From assembly GCA_022376925.1 (NCBI GenBank), contig JAIOJX010000032.1, positions 198,520,939-198,584,938 of the forward strand: a DNA stretch of 64,000 bases. Direction: 5' to 3'. How positions within the stretch are numbered: position 1 is the stretch's first letter; every line of letters begins with the position of its first letter. Shown one piece after another: positions 11,761 through 23,752 of this stretch. The notes under the pieces were generated by a model. It saw only the letters and a list, made by a program, of their open reading frames with translations, was not told the DNA's origin and searched no databases. The position numbers and the translations under genes are program-made. The DNA comes from Tragulus kanchil (lineage: Eukaryota; Chordata; Mammalia; Artiodactyla; Tragulidae).

Positions 11761-12116
11761 AAATCTAAAAGGGAGGGCTTCCCTGGTGGTCCAGTGGGTA
11801 AGGACACCGCCTTGCAGTGCAAGGGGCGCCGGTTCGATCCCTGGCCTGGGAAGATCCCACGTGCCGCGGAGCAGCTGGACTGATGTGTCCAATCACCAAG
11901 CCGGAGCTCTGGAGTGCATGCGCCCAGAGCCAGCGCTCTGCAACAACAGAGGCCACCGCGATGGGAGGCCCACAGGAGACAAAGAACAAAGACGGATGAA
12001 CATAGGGAAACGAAAGACCAATAGAAGTGGGCCGCCCGCTCCCCTCCCTCCCCAACCCGACCCCCGCCCAAAATAAATAAATAAATAAATCTTAAAAAAA
12101 AAAATCTAAAAGGGAG
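11761..12116 (+). mobile_element. CHR-type SINE with C-rich 3' extension and target-site duplication
   Basis: The 15-base repeat AAATCTAAAAGGGAG lies at 11761-11775 and 12102-12116. The SINE head GGCTTCCCTGGTGGTCCAGT is followed by a B-box-like GGTTCGATCC and a CHR-type body. After the usual AAAGAACAAAGACGG block comes an extra segment (about 12008-12070) with GACCAATAGAAGTGG and a pyrimidine-rich CCCGACCCCCGCCC, then AATAAATAAATAAA. The element is high in CpG and little decayed, so probably young. Confidence 0.85.
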
Positions 12117-12919
12117 AGTTGATATATTTCAGATTATCTTCGGTTAGTTTATTTTTTAAATTATTATTTGCAAAAAACAGCTTGAGAGTTAAATTTTGTG
12201 AATACTGACCACAAAGATGAATCCAATTCCATCACTGGTGCTCCTTTACAATTTTATCCATTGGAATGTTAGTTAGAAATATATCACCATCACTTGGAAC
12301 CTAGAAATTTTTGTTATGCAAAGATTGCCTCTGTGTAAGGAGATTTGATACTTAATCATGCAAAGCTATAAACACCACCCAGATCTATAGAACTTTTTGA
12401 GAACTTGTAAGGAACAGAGGTCACCCAATTATATCTGAATTTGTATTTCCTCTCAAGAGGAAACTCCAACTGGATAAGCTTTATGTGCAATCTTATTGGT
12501 TTTTTGGCTTTTCATGTCTTCCCTGTGGCGACATCTACCATGATAGATTTTCACCTGTATCATGGGCAATGATTTCTGGTTAATGTTTGGCAGTTCAGGC
12601 ATTCCTATAAAACACTGGCATCCAGATATGCTGTATCATCAGAATTTGAAATAAGACCTTTAGGCATTCTCCCCATGATGAAATTACTGCTATCAGCCCA
12701 GTGCTACCCCTTAGGCACCCTATTTATACATTTTTCAGGTATATAATTCATTGTTAATAGTTTCGACTAATAGTTCCCCTGGTTTTCTTATCACACAAAT
12801 TAAGAATGGATCATAAAGAATGCTCTGTGACTTGTGGACACAACAGAGGAAAAAGAGTCTGGGACAAACTGAGTGAGTAGTTTTGAAACATTTACTTTAG
12901 CATGTGTAAAATAGATAGC
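12117..12919. other. unassigned unique sequence
   Basis: AT-rich, no family or exon recognised. Confidence 0.5.
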
Positions 12920-13110
12920 TATTGGGAAGCTGCTGTGTAGCTCAAGGAGTTCAGCCCTGTGCTCTGTGTTGACCTAGCGGGGTGAGATGGAGGGGTGGGA
13001 GGGTCAAGACAGAGGGGATATATGTATCCTTATGGCTGATTCATGTTGTTGTATGGCAGAAACCAACACAGTGTAAAGCAATTATCCTCCAGTTAAAAAT
13101 AAACTAAAGG
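12920..13110 (+). mobile_element. ruminant L1 (L1-BT type) 3' end
   Basis: Has the usual 3' UTR order: GTGCTCTGTG, GGTGGGAGGG, ATATATGTATCCTTATGGCT, GTATGGCAGAAACCAACACA, then AATTATCCTCCAGTTAAAAA. It is a 5'-truncated retrotransposed end with no coding sequence. Confidence 0.75.
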
Positions 13111-13119
13111 AAAAAAACC

Positions 13120-13290
13120 CAATACTCTGTGATGACCTAGATAGATGGGATAGGGACTGGTGAGAGGGTGGGGTGGGAAAGAGGTTCAAAAGAGAGGGAT
13201 ATATGTATACATATAGTTGAGTCACTCTGTTGTAAAGCAGAAAGTACCACAACATTGTAATGCAATTATACTCCAATAATAAAGAAAAAA
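13120..13290 (+). mobile_element. second L1 3' end fragment
   Basis: A diverged repeat of the same L1 3' UTR, with GGTTCAAAAGAGAGGGATAT, TTGTAAAGCAGAAAGTACCA and TACTCCAATAATAAAGAAAA. It directly follows the fragment at 12920-13110 in the same orientation. Confidence 0.65.
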
Positions 13291-13740
13291 AGAATGGCCT
13301 AGTGATGGTGCAAGTGACAGTCAAGATAGCACAGCTGGTCCCTGGAAATCTTTATGTAACTTTGACAATCCACTGAGCTTTAAAGCCTTTTTACATTGGG
13401 AGGAATCCTTGAAAAAGCAATCTTCAGAGCAAAGAGAAAAATCAGGGAGTTATAAATGGCCTGGCAAGACATAGATGTCCAAGCAGTTGCCAGAGGCTGA
13501 CCTATCCAAAGTCAAAGGAGAACTCAATTTGAATTTTCATTCATTTAAGGAGAAAACATGATAATTAAAGCCTACCTAAGGATTATTACCATGCTGACAC
13601 TACAGAACATTTCTCTAAATTGAGGGATATTTGTGCTAAGAAATCAAATGCTTGGCACAAAGTAATCACTCTGTTAATATAAGCTATTAACTAATATTAT
13701 AATATTATTATAAAAGTATAAAAATAATATTATAAATTCT

Positions 13741-13953
13741 GCCATTGCAGCTTAGTTGCTTCAGTTGTGTCTGATGCCATGTAACTCTATGAACCATAGC
13801 CTGTCAGGCTCCTCATTTTTCCGTGGAATTCTCCAGGCAAGAATACTGAAGTGGGTTGCCATGCCCTCCTCCAAGGGATCTTCCCAACATAGATCAAACC
13901 CAGATCTCCTTCATTGCAGGTGGATTCTTTACCACTGAACCACCAGGGAAGCC
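13741..13953 (-). mobile_element. Bov-tA SINE (antisense)
   Basis: Antisense Bov-A blocks (AGCCTGTCAGGCTCCTC, GGCAAGAATACTGAAGTGGG) lead into the antisense tRNA head TTTACCACTGAACCACCAGG, ending GGAAGCC. An A/T-rich stretch (13676-13736) precedes it. Confidence 0.88.
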
Positions 13954-14212
13954 ACCATATTATAAATAGCAATATTATCAAAATGTGACTATTCCATAGA
14001 ACTGAGAAATAAATTGAAATTTTCAAGTTGAACTTAAAAGCACGTATGTCAGCTTTTATACAAATTACCATGAAGCCTATGATTTAAGCTATATATTGAA
14101 AAAGTCTTTCTGCCAAATTCATAATGTAGGAGATGGCTCCTGCCTCTTGATCGTGCTAAACAGGTGGCAATACAAAACAGATCATGTATGATAATATGGA
14201 CTCCACATTGAG

Positions 14213-14291
14213 ATGGCTGATTCATGTTGTTGTATGGCAGAAACCAACACAGTGTAAAGCAATTATCCTCCAGTTAAAAATAAACTAAAGG
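14213..14291 (+). mobile_element. L1 3' end, partial second showing
   Basis: Duplicate of 13032-13110. It begins abruptly at the duplication start. Confidence 0.75.
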
Positions 14292-14297
14292 AAAACC

Positions 14298-14469
14298 CAA
14301 TACTCTGTGATGACCTAGATAGATGGGATAGGGACTGGTGAGAGGGTGGGGGGGGAAAGAGGTTCAAAAGAGGGGTATATATGTATACATATAGTTGAGT
14401 CACTCTGTTGTAAAGCAGAAAGTACCACAACATTGTAATGCAATTATACTCCAATAATAAAGAAAAAAA
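14298..14469 (+). mobile_element. second L1 3' end fragment, second showing
   Basis: Duplicate of 13120-13290 with a few run-length differences. Confidence 0.65.
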
Positions 14470-14918
14470 GAATGGCCTAGTGATGGTGCAAGTGACAGTC
14501 AAGATAGCACAGCTGGTCCCTGGAAATCTTTATGTAACTTTGACAATCCACTGAGCTTTAAAGCCTTTTTACATTGGGAGGAATCCTTGAAAAAGCAATC
14601 TTCAGAGCAAAGAGAAAAATCAGGGAGTTATAAATGGCCTGGCAAGACATAGATGTCCAAGCAGTTGCCAGAGGCTGACCTATCCAAAGTCAAAGGAGAA
14701 CTCAATTTGAATTTTCATTCATTTAAGGAGAAAACATGATAATTAAAGCCTACCTAAGGATTATTACCATGCTGACACTACAGAACATTTCTCTAAATTG
14801 AGGGATATTTGTGCTAAGAAATCAAATGCTTGGCACAAAGTAATCACTCTGTTAATATAAGCTATTAACTAATATTATAATATTATTATAAAAGTATAAA
14901 AATAATATTATAAATTCT

Positions 14919-15131
14919 GCCATTGCAGCTTAGTTGCTTCAGTTGTGTCTGATGCCATGTAACTCTATGAACCATAGCCTGTCAGGCTCCTCATTTTTCC
15001 GTGGAATTCTCCAGGCAAGAATACTGAAGTGGGTTGCCATGCCCTCCTCCAAGGGATCTTCCCAACATAGATCAAACCCAGATCTCCTTCATTGCAGGTG
15101 GATTCTTTACCACTGAACCACCAGGGAAGCC
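14919..15131 (-). mobile_element. Bov-tA SINE, second showing
   Basis: Duplicate of 13741-13953 with identical flanks, so it is the same insertion event. Confidence 0.88.
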
Positions 15132-15534
15132 ACCATATTATAAATAGCAATATTATCAAAATGTGACTATTCCATAGAACTGAGAAATAAATTGAAATTT
15201 TCAAGTTGAACTTAAAAGCACGTATGTCAGCTTTTATACAAATTACCATGAAGCCTATGATTTAAGCTATATATTGAAAAAGTCTTTCTGCCAAATTCAT
15301 AATGTAGGAGATGGCTCCCTGCCTCTTGATCGTGCTAAACAGGTGGCAATACAAAACAGATCATGTATGATAATATGGACTCCCTACTGTATTTGATGGA
15401 GAAATTTTGGAAGATGTGATTTAACTAAAAGAATCTCTGGAACTAAAATGACAAGCCTTCTCAGAAAGAGATTAAGCATTTTGCAAGCTCTAAGTACAAC
15501 TCAACTAAGTACAGTCTTAGGAAAATGCAACATA

Positions 15535-15735
15535 TTCCAGACACCTTGTCAGATTTCATGTTTTACAACCATTATCCCATTGGATTTTTTCAGCAGTCCT
15601 ATGAGGTAGATATTCTTCCTTCTTTTCACATATGAGAAAACTAGGATTCAAGAACTGGCTCCTGTCACACAGCCAGTATTGATGGGCTGAGGTTTGAACC
15701 CAGACTGACTGAATCCAATGTCTACATTTTTAATC
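15535..15735 (+). mobile_element. MIR SINE
   Basis: Carries the MIR core in order: CATTATCCCATT, CAGCAGTCCTATGAGGTAGA, ATGAGAAAACTAGGATTC, GTCACACAGCCAGTA, GGTTTGAACCCAGACTGACT. This is an ancient mammalian SINE, 25-30% diverged by eye. Confidence 0.85.
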
Positions 15736-15739
15736 ACTA

Positions 15740-16290
15740 AAGTTCATAGCTTTCCAACTAATTCAAGTTCAGTGTGAGCTTTATTCCTCTCTTTGCATTA
15801 TTTTGTTCATCAAGAGGCTTCACAAATGTGATTCCTTATACTGTCTGAATGATTGAGTGAACCTTAATGCAAGGATTGTTAGGTTTCTCTGAAACACCTT
15901 TTCTGTTATAAATCTCTCAAAGAGAATAGTCCAGGGATAATAAATCGAGGCATCTTGGAGACTCATGGGAATTTACCTCCATGATTGATGGAATGAGCTG
16001 ACTGTCACCTGCACACATAGTAAATAAAACCACGGAAATGCATGAGATTGCCACCTGAAAATTGACATTGGTTTGTTCATTTTCTTACAGGAAGAATATA
16101 ATTGAAATGAAGGGAACTAAGGGGAACTGTAAGAGTGATTGATAGAAAGATAGAGTTAACATTAGGAAACTAGAAAAGAGAATGGGAAGTTTTATTATTA
16201 TTATACTACTATCTCTTCAGAATATGCCAACACCCTTTTCTCAATGCAGTCATGAAGCATATACCACTGTACTAGGCAATGTGGAGGGGA
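15740..16290. other. unassigned unique sequence
   Basis: No family or exon recognised. Confidence 0.45.
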
Positions 16291-16356
16291 CAGCTGGACA
16301 GAGAGGGGGAGAGCTGGACAGAGAGGGGGAGAGCTGAACAGAGAGAGGGGGAGAGG
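16291..16356 (+). repeat. 20-bp minisatellite, about 3 units
   Basis: Unit GAGCTGGACAGAGAGGGGGA is repeated at 16291, 16311 and 16331, the last unit with an A change and 2 extra bases. Purine-rich; may vary in length between individuals. Confidence 0.9.
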
Positions 16357-18385
16357 TATGCTATCTGCTCTATGGGCTAATGATTTAATTAATGATTTAA
16401 AATTAATATTATTGGGTTGAAGGGCATTCACATGAACAGGACAGGCATGTGTTCATCCCCCAAGACCACTCTGCTGATAATTTCTTATAATTTGTCTATA
16501 AGGAAATAGCCTTCTAAGGAAGAAAACTCAAGCTCTCTTGATCAGGAAAGGCTGAGCAGCATGTAAAATGGACTGTGTCAACATCATGGAGGCAAGGCAA
16601 TCCTTAAATAGACAAATGAAAGAATACCAAGGCAAGACCCTGTGTTTTATTAAGTGGTAAAGGAAAGCAGAAAATGAATGATGCAAGTGGCAGAAGACCT
16701 TGGTGCCTTCAAATTTTAATAGGGGAATGGAGAACTGATTATAAAGAGGCTCAGTCAGAGAGATTTAAATATGGCTTTATCAGCCTTATATTTACTTCAA
16801 AAATGTATACTTACTTTGTATGTGATAAAATTGCTGACATTCTAGTGGATATGAGATGGTGTTCAAGGCCCCTTCCAAGAAAGAGGAGGTACTTAGAATT
16901 TGATTAGATATCCACTTCCAAACCATGGTTATATGGAAATGATAATGGAATAGAGTAAGCATTGTATTAGGAGGAAAAAACAGGAGGAGAAAAGTTCAAA
17001 GAAGGATGGAAAAATATTTTATTTAAAATTCAAGGAGACAGAAGACTAGCAACTTCTAATAAATGATGTTTGTGCCTCCATGAAAAGCTGTACATATTTC
17101 CCTTTGAGACACTTTAAGCTAGAGTGAATCATGCTTCTAGTAAAGTCTTTCCTAATTAGGTTTTCTGAATCTGTCTGTAGGATATGGAATTAGCTATGTC
17201 CTTGACTCTCAAGCCTTTCTAGAATTTGACTCCAATTGGAAAACTTTAGTGTGAAACCACATGTTTATCCTTTAAAGTCATAGCTGTTAAGAAGGTGGTC
17301 ATGATTGTGGGCTATTGTTTCCTTGGAAGAACAATTCCCAAAGAATGGGAACTGGCTCAGGGCCTGCATTGGACATGGGCTTTTAGCAAGTGCTTACTGA
17401 ATGTTCACGGATGAACAGAACTGATCACACAATTAGAAAAACATCTCTCTCCTACTGAATCTCTCTAGTACAAAATCTAGCCCCTGACATTGTCTTCATG
17501 ACAAGGCATATGTTTGGAATCCAAATTCAACATTCTGTCAGTGGTCAAGCCCTTTGCCATTTAGACAGCTGCTACTCCTCTGCTCACTTGGGTTTTGGAG
17601 CAAGTTATGACTCCCACTCAAAGTTTAAAGGCAATTTCACTTTGAAGTGTTCAGAATAAAAGACACCCTGGACACAAAATAACAGTCTCCATGGATTACT
17701 ATGATCATTCAAGAGCAGAAGATGAAAAGGGAAACCTCCTTGGTAGTATAAGCTATTTATGACACATCAACATACAGCTCATCCTTTCTGGACACAGGAT
17801 GTCACAGAGACCTGCCAAATTTGAAGGTTACGAAGTCCTTGTTGCCAAAGAGAAGTGATATTTATTGCCTATACTTCTGCCTGGAGAAAGCTTCAAAGAT
17901 TCCTCATATCCTGGGTTATATGAGAGTTTTAAAATCTAACCAAGAAACATTACATATCTAGATTGATATCTTCCAAAGTATGCATTAATTTTGAAGACTG
18001 GATACACATATTGTCTTTTCATTGGGAAGATGAAAAAGTTGCCGGCGCATTCCCCCGGCTCTCTCTCTCTCAGGTTAATGTCAGTTAAATGGCTTGCTTT
18101 AAAAGCATCAGTGAAAAAGCTAATAGCACTTCATTTGAAAAGTAAAGGTGCCAAGAGACAAAGTGACTTAATATCAATATCAACTCAGTCAACACTTAGG
18201 TTTTCTTCAATCAGAGAATGATTTTAAGTGAAATGAGCAAAACTCTCCATTAACCACAGATTTAGTCATAATATTTTGAAAGCTTAAAGTAAGGCAAAAA
18301 TCACACTTTTCAACAGTTTAAAATGTAAATACAAATATAAAAAAACCCACAAAATTAATTTCTTGGCTCACTAGAAGCCTCGGGG
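16357..18385. other. unassigned unique sequence
   Basis: About 2 kb of single-copy AT-rich DNA. No repeat is confidently named. Short frames here (for example 16674-16907, 17991-18221) show no domain or splice context. Confidence 0.45.
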
Positions 18386-18735
18386 AAAGTGAAAGTGGCT
18401 CAGTCATGTCTGACTGTTTGTGACCCCATGGAACCGCCAGTTTCCTCTGTCCATAGAATTCTCTAGGCAAGAACATTGGAGTGGTTAGCTGTTCCCTTCT
18501 CCAGGGGATCTTCCCAACCTGGGGATGTTGCCAACCTGCAATTCTTCCCAACCCAGGGATAAAACCCATATATCCTGCATTGCAGATGGATTCCTTACCA
18601 TCTGAGCCACAATGGAAACCCAAGAGTACTGGAGTGGGTAGCTTATCCCTTCTCCAGGGGATTTTCCCAACCCAGGAATCAAGCCAGGTTCTCCTGCACT
18701 GCAGGTGGATTCTTTACCAGCTGAGCTTGTCAGTG
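18386..18735 (-). mobile_element. two stacked Bov-A/Bov-tA units (antisense)
   Basis: The first unit runs from GGCTCAGTCATGTCTGACTG (18397) to the antisense tRNA head TTACCATCTGAGCCACAATG near 18596. A second truncated unit follows from about 18625 with GAGTACTGGAGTGGGTAGCT and ends in another antisense head (TTCTTTACCAGCTGAGC). A short internal repeat of CTTCCCAACC-type sequence near 18510-18560 suggests a local slippage. Confidence 0.8.
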
Positions 18736-20200
18736 CAAATGAAATCTATCAAAATTCAAGGGAAAAAAGATAGAAGTTAAAGTTCATCTGGTTGACTTAA
18801 TTATTGTGTTATTTTTGTTTATTTGTTTTTTTTAAAATAATAGTTTACTATGGAGGAGAAAAAAAGTCTTTAAAGTTTATGTTTCATTTGCTTATTTTTG
18901 CTTCTCTTCTTACTTGCTTTTCGGTTTGTGGTTGTCTCAAATCAAACATGCTTATTTTGGATCAGCATGAAATTGAAAAAATTTCAAAGATTTCCATAGT
19001 CATAATATAGCTCTGAAGTGACAGAGAATGAGTTCAAATCTGACACCGTTAATTTTGCTGTTTCCAGTATGCACATAATCTCTGCTTTGCAGAGACTTAG
19101 ATGATAACATATGTTCATCATCTAGAATAGTGTCTGATATCTGGTAGATATCCATGAAAATGTAATGATAGTAATCATTGCTATTAAAGGAAAAAGTCCC
19201 AGAAAGACTTGCCCCTGTGAGTGGTCTAATAATAATACCCTGAGTTCTTTAAAACTCAAAGATCTGTTACTGTGGAATATAAACTAATTATCTTCAAAAT
19301 CTGCATGCACATATTTCTTGCAAGAATAGATAATTTTATCCTTAGATTCCATCATACATCGTAGATTACAGTTAAGCGTTGACTGGGTGGAGGATATTTT
19401 GAAGTGGTCCATAAAGAGAAAGAAAAAAGTTATAGCCACTTCAAAAACTCTGAATAGTAGCTAGAAAGCACAAGATTAATGCCCTAATAAATGCATCTGG
19501 AAAATTCCTTTCATGGCTAGAACATGAAAGTCAACCCAGTATCAGAAAACCAAAAATTCATTTCATATGAGCACCTGTGTATGCTTCTGTCACTTATATT
19601 TTAGCTCATAGCCAAAGATGTTCTACCAATGTTCACTATGTTCAGAGATCTCTTATGTATGTGATTGTGTCATGGCTGCAGGAGAAAGACTGGAAACTGC
19701 CCAAAAAAAAGGAAGATTGGTTAAGATGAGAAGTATACAATGGTCTGTTTCTAAAGGGGCAGGAGCAGCAGTGTGGCAAAGGTTGGCTCTGTCCCACCCA
19801 TTCAGTTTTACAAGTGGCTATGAAGGAAACATCCTGAAGTGGTCAAGAAAGAAGGCTGTCAATAACCCCAGGAAAAAGATTTTCTTATTTTTATGCAATT
19901 TCTTTCAGACAACATGCTTCTCTGATCTTTCATTTTATACACTGCATATGTATATACATATATACACACAGTACATAAATAAAGTAGTTGGTAGTAGTAA
20001 ACATGTCTGGATTTTTAGGCACAATGAGTAGAATTTCAATGGTACATAGTTCTCATTTTGGCAATTTTTGTTTATAGGGTTTAAATATAATACAAGTCTA
20101 TTTAATCAGCAAAATTTAGATTATTATTTGATTCTAATAGCACCTTTCTAACATATTCATCTTCAGAATCAGCAGCAGCACCCCATTAACTATGCCTCAG
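18736..20200. other. unassigned sequence, partly shown twice
   Basis: Around 19688-19760 the words GGAAACTGCCCAAA and GATTGGTTAAGATG resemble the 3' region of old L1M/HAL1 elements, but too weakly for a firm call. The part after 19500 is repeated in duplication 6. Confidence 0.4.
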
Positions 20201-20360
20201 AGACTTCTCTGGTGGTCCAGTGGCTAAGACTCTACTCTCCCAATGCAGGGAGCTTGGGATCAATCCCTGATCAGGGAACTAGATGCCACATGTGGCAACC
20301 AAAAGATACTGTGTACTGCAACTAAGACCCAGTGCAACCAAGTAAATAAAATTAAATGTT
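20201..20360 (+). mobile_element. short CHR-type SINE
   Basis: Head CTCTGGTGGTCCAGTGGCTA, B-box-like GGGATCAATCCC, then GGGAACTAGATGCCACATG and a CAACTAAGACCCAGTGCAAC body with an AAATAAAATTAAA tail. The flanks ACTATGCCTCA (20190) and ATTATGCCTCA (20364) look like a target-site duplication. Confidence 0.8.
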
Positions 20361-21283
20361 AAAAATTATGCCTCACCCATAAAAATAAAGGACCATTATT
20401 GGGAGAAGATTTTCCATCAAAGAACCCTAGAAAAGGAATGTCTCTCAGCTGCAATAAGTCTAATCCTAGCATGACAGACTCTAGTTTCCAATGTCTTTTC
20501 CCCTCCTCCTTTGCATAATCACTTTGGGTAATTAAAGAAAAAACAGATATAGAAAATTCCTCTAAGGATGTTAAATTAATCTGAAAATTCCTTTCATGGC
20601 TAGAACATGAAAGTCAACCCAGTATCAGAAAACCAAAAATTCATTTCATATGAGCACCTGTGTATGCTTCTGTCACTTATATTTTAGCTCATAGCCAAAG
20701 ATGTTCTACCAATGTTCACTATGTTCAGAGATCTCTTATGTATGTGATTGTGTCATGGCTGCAGGAGAAAGACTGGAAACTGCCCAAAAAAAAGGAAGAT
20801 TGGTTAAGATGAGAAGTATACAATGGTCTGTTTCTAAAGGGGCAGGAGCAGCAGTGTGGCAAAGGTTGGCTCTGTCCCACCCATTCAGTTTTACAAGTGG
20901 CTATGAAGGAAACATCCTGAAGTGGTCAAGAAAGAAGGCTGTCAATAACCCCAGGAAAAAGATTTTCTTATTTTTATGCAATTTCTTTCAGACAACATGC
21001 TTCTCTGATCTTTCATTTTATACACTGCATATGTATATACATATATACACACAGTACATAAATAAAGTAGTTGGTAGTAGTAAACATGTCTGGATTTTTA
21101 GGCACAATGAGTAGAATTTCAATGGTACATAGTTCTCATTTTGGCAATTTTTGTTTATAGGGTTTAAATATAATACAAGTCTATTTAATCAGCAAAATTT
21201 AGATTATTATTTGATTCTAATAGCACCTTTCTAACATATTCATCTTCAGAATCAGCAGCAGCACCCCATTAACTATGCCTCAG

Positions 21284-21443
21284 AGACTTCTCTGGTGGTC
21301 CAGTGGCTAAGACTCTACTCTCCCAATGCAGGGAGCTTGGGATCAATCCCTGATCAGGGAACTAGATGCCACATGTGGCAACCAAAAGATACTGTGTACT
21401 GCAACTAAGACCCAGTGCAACCAAGTAAATAAAATTAAATGTT
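21284..21443 (+). mobile_element. short CHR-type SINE, second showing
   Basis: Duplicate of 20201-20360, including its target-site duplication. Confidence 0.8.
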
Positions 21444-21664
21444 AAAAATTATGCCTCACCCATAAAAATAAAGGACCATTATTGGGAGAAGATTTTCCAT
21501 CAAAGAACCCTAGAAAAGGAATGTCTCTCAGCTGCAATAAGTCTAATCCTAGCATGACAGACTCTAGTTTCCAATGTCTTTTCCCCTCCTCCTTTGCATA
21601 ATCACTTTGGGTAATTAAAGAAAAAACAGATATAGAAAATTCCTCTAAGGATGTTAAATTAATC

Positions 21665-22604
21665 CCCTGTGAAATTTCAGTATTTTATTCACAAATGGTA
21701 TGGCAGGGGTTGTAAATGTAGTCAGATAGTAATTGTGATAGGATTAGCTGCAGTGTAAATTTTATTTACGTACTAAATTTCATTACCAAAATACATTTGG
21801 AGACACCATAAATGAATGTGGGCCTTAATCTTTGATTGAATATAAACCTCACACTCAACCGGGTAACTATTTTGCACATCAGAGAGACTTTCTCATTAAC
21901 TGCTACATCAAGCTTTTAGTTCAATGAAAGTCTTGCCCAGTAAAATTGAAAACAAAACCCGATCTTAGCCAAATGGATTTGTCTTTGCAGGGTTGACCTC
22001 TAATAAGTGGCTTGGGTAGAGCCCTTACTGCTTTTCTCATAAGGTAAAGGAGAAAGAATGATTAAGAGATGCGCCTAAGGCATTTGGAAATATACTTGCT
22101 AAATAATAAACTTATCAACTCCTTCTATATGAATAAATTATTAATTCCCATCCAATTTCACCAAGCCTAACAGTGAGGAAATGTACATGCCAAGAAGAGA
22201 AATGAATCTCAACAAAGAGTATGTCTCCTGTAATGGGAGGGTCAGGACTGACAGGTTACTAGATAGGAACCTTGGAGATAACGCCTTAAAACATAGGAAG
22301 GGCAATGTTCAATTAAACATTAGGAGAAGGTATGGCAATCTTAAACATTTCCAACTACAGGCCAGAGAAAAATGCTCAGGGACACATAAAGATGCCCACC
22401 TGAAACTTTTTAAGATTCATCAGTACTGATCCTCCTTCTAGTAAGAGAACTGGCTGTGCATTAGAACTAGCACCAGAGATGTGAGAATGTGTGTCCAGTC
22501 CTTTTCACACCTAACATTTTAAACATATATTCTCTAATAGCTATTTATTTCAATAGCACAAGGCATGTTTCCCATTTTTCTAAAGGTGACGCTGGTTTTT
22601 TTAC
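21665..22604. other. unassigned unique sequence
   Basis: AT-rich. An 82-codon frame at 22181-22429 has no recognisable domain. Confidence 0.45.
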
Positions 22605-23075
22605 TATTACTGCCTAAAAGACTACCCCCAAGTTGAATGACAAACAACCATTTAGTAAAGATTCCCTCATCAACCCAACCTTTATTTATTTTCTTTTTAA
22701 ATTTTATTGATTTTTAATTGGAAGATAACTGCTTTACAATATTGTGCTTGTGTAAAGCCTCATCTGGAAGATACTACGAAGGCTAAGACCAACATCATTT
22801 GAAAGCTGTTCACTTGCATGCCTGATATTAAAGGCTATCACCAGGGATTTGAGCTAGGCTGGTCAGTCAGATGACTGAAGGTGGCCTCTCCATATGGTCT
22901 GTTATTTCTCAAAATATGGTGGCTGGGATCCAAACATGAGTGTCCCTAGAAAGTGCCAGAAGAAGCTGTATCCCCTTTTGTGCTCCAGCCTCAAAAGTCA
23001 AACTGTGTCTCTTCTTTTGCATTCTATTTACTAGGTACTAACAGAGGTTGATCTACATTCAAGGGATAAAATTAG
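22605..23075 (+). mobile_element. MLT1-like LTR (MaLR), split by an L1 fragment
   Basis: The left part has TTACTGCCTAAAAGACTACC and CCCCAAGTTGAATGACAAAC, as in MLT1 LTRs. The right part has AGTGTCCCTAGAAAGTGCCA, TGCATTCTATTTACT and ATCTACATTCAAGGG, which follow the MLT1 order. This is an ancient non-autonomous retroviral LTR with no coding sequence. It is interrupted by an L1 end at about 22683-22755. Confidence 0.6.
22683..22755 (-). mobile_element. L1 3' end fragment (antisense)
   Basis: TTTATTTATTTTC followed by TTTTTAATTGGAAGATAACT and GCTTTACAATATTGTG is the reverse complement of the ruminant L1 3' terminus. It is inserted in the MLT1-like LTR. Confidence 0.7.
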
Positions 23076-23228
23076 ACTCTATGTTTTGATGAAAGAGAAA
23101 TGTCCAGATTCTGAAATTCTGGAACTAGAAACATGACTGTGGATATTTTTTTAAAAATAAAGTTGCCTGTGGTGATTTTTTTGCCTTCTCTTTTCATTTC
23201 TTTATGCTTCATTTTTGCTTTCTTATAG

Positions 23229-23577
23229 TTGGAGAAGACTCTTGAGAGTCCCTTGGACTGCAAGGAGGTCAAACGTGCCAATCCTAAAGGAAATTAAATA
23301 TGAATGTTCACTAGAAGGACTGATGCTGTAGATGAAACTCCAATACTTTTGGCCACCTGATGCAAAGAGCTGAGTCATTGGAAAAGACCCTGATGTTGGA
23401 AAAAATTAAAGGCAAGAAAAAAAGGGGATGGGAAGGGATGAGACAGTGAGAGGGTGTCATTGACTCAATGGACATGGGTTTGAGCAGGCTCCAGGAGACA
23501 GTGGCGGACAGGAAGTCTGGCGTGCTGTAGCACATGGGGTCACAAAGGGTTGTACATGACTGAACAACTGAACACAT
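23229..23577 (+). mobile_element. BovB LINE (RTE) 3' end
   Basis: Shows in order GGAGAAGACTCTTGAGAGTC, CCTTGGACTGCAAGGAGGTC, TTCACTAGAAGGACTGATGC, TTTTGGCCACCTGATGCAAA, GGAAAAGACCCTGATGTTGG, GACTCAATGGACATGGGTTT and a final ACTGAACAACTGAACA. This corresponds to the extreme C-terminal coding part and 3' UTR of BovB, with frames broken. BovB was horizontally acquired in ruminant ancestry. Confidence 0.93.
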
Positions 23578-23752
23578 TTCTAAGGAAAATAGTGAGTCAT
23601 GCATGGAAAGCACAATTTTAGTGATATTTTGGTCATTTTCTATGAATCAGAAAAACACCTAACATTTTAAACATATATTCTCTAATAGCTATTTATTTCA
23701 ATAGCACAAGGCATGTTTCCCATTTTTCTAAAGGTGACGCTGGTTTTTTTAC

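Larger units (their letters stand above)
13032..15383 (+). repeat. tandem duplication 5 (1.18 kb unit)
   Basis: Copy 1 is 13032-14204 and copy 2 is 14213-15383, with an 8-base link at 14205-14212. This is the longest period in the set. Differences are mostly run-length: A7 versus A4 near 13111/14292, and a T-to-G change inside the G run near 13174/14352. Confidence 0.95.
19500..21664 (+). repeat. tandem duplication 6 (1.083 kb unit)
   Basis: Copy 1 is 19500-20581 and copy 2 is 20583-21664. I saw no internal difference, and the join is almost seamless. A 137-codon open frame (19618-20031) appears twice because of it. Confidence 0.95.

Noticed and set aside
16291..16356. Short spaced repeats as a CRISPR-like array.
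   Set aside because: The 20-base units are directly adjacent with no spacers: a minisatellite in a mammalian genome.
19618..21114. A 137-codon open frame present in two identical tandem copies, like a duplicated gene pair.
   Set aside because: The two copies are one sequence shown twice by duplication 6. The protein has no recognisable domain, and its middle overlaps weakly L1/HAL1-like DNA.
22605..23075. LTR-like sequence as evidence of a recent endogenous retrovirus.
   Set aside because: Only diverged MLT1-like LTR DNA is present; no gag, pol or env coding was seen anywhere in the window.
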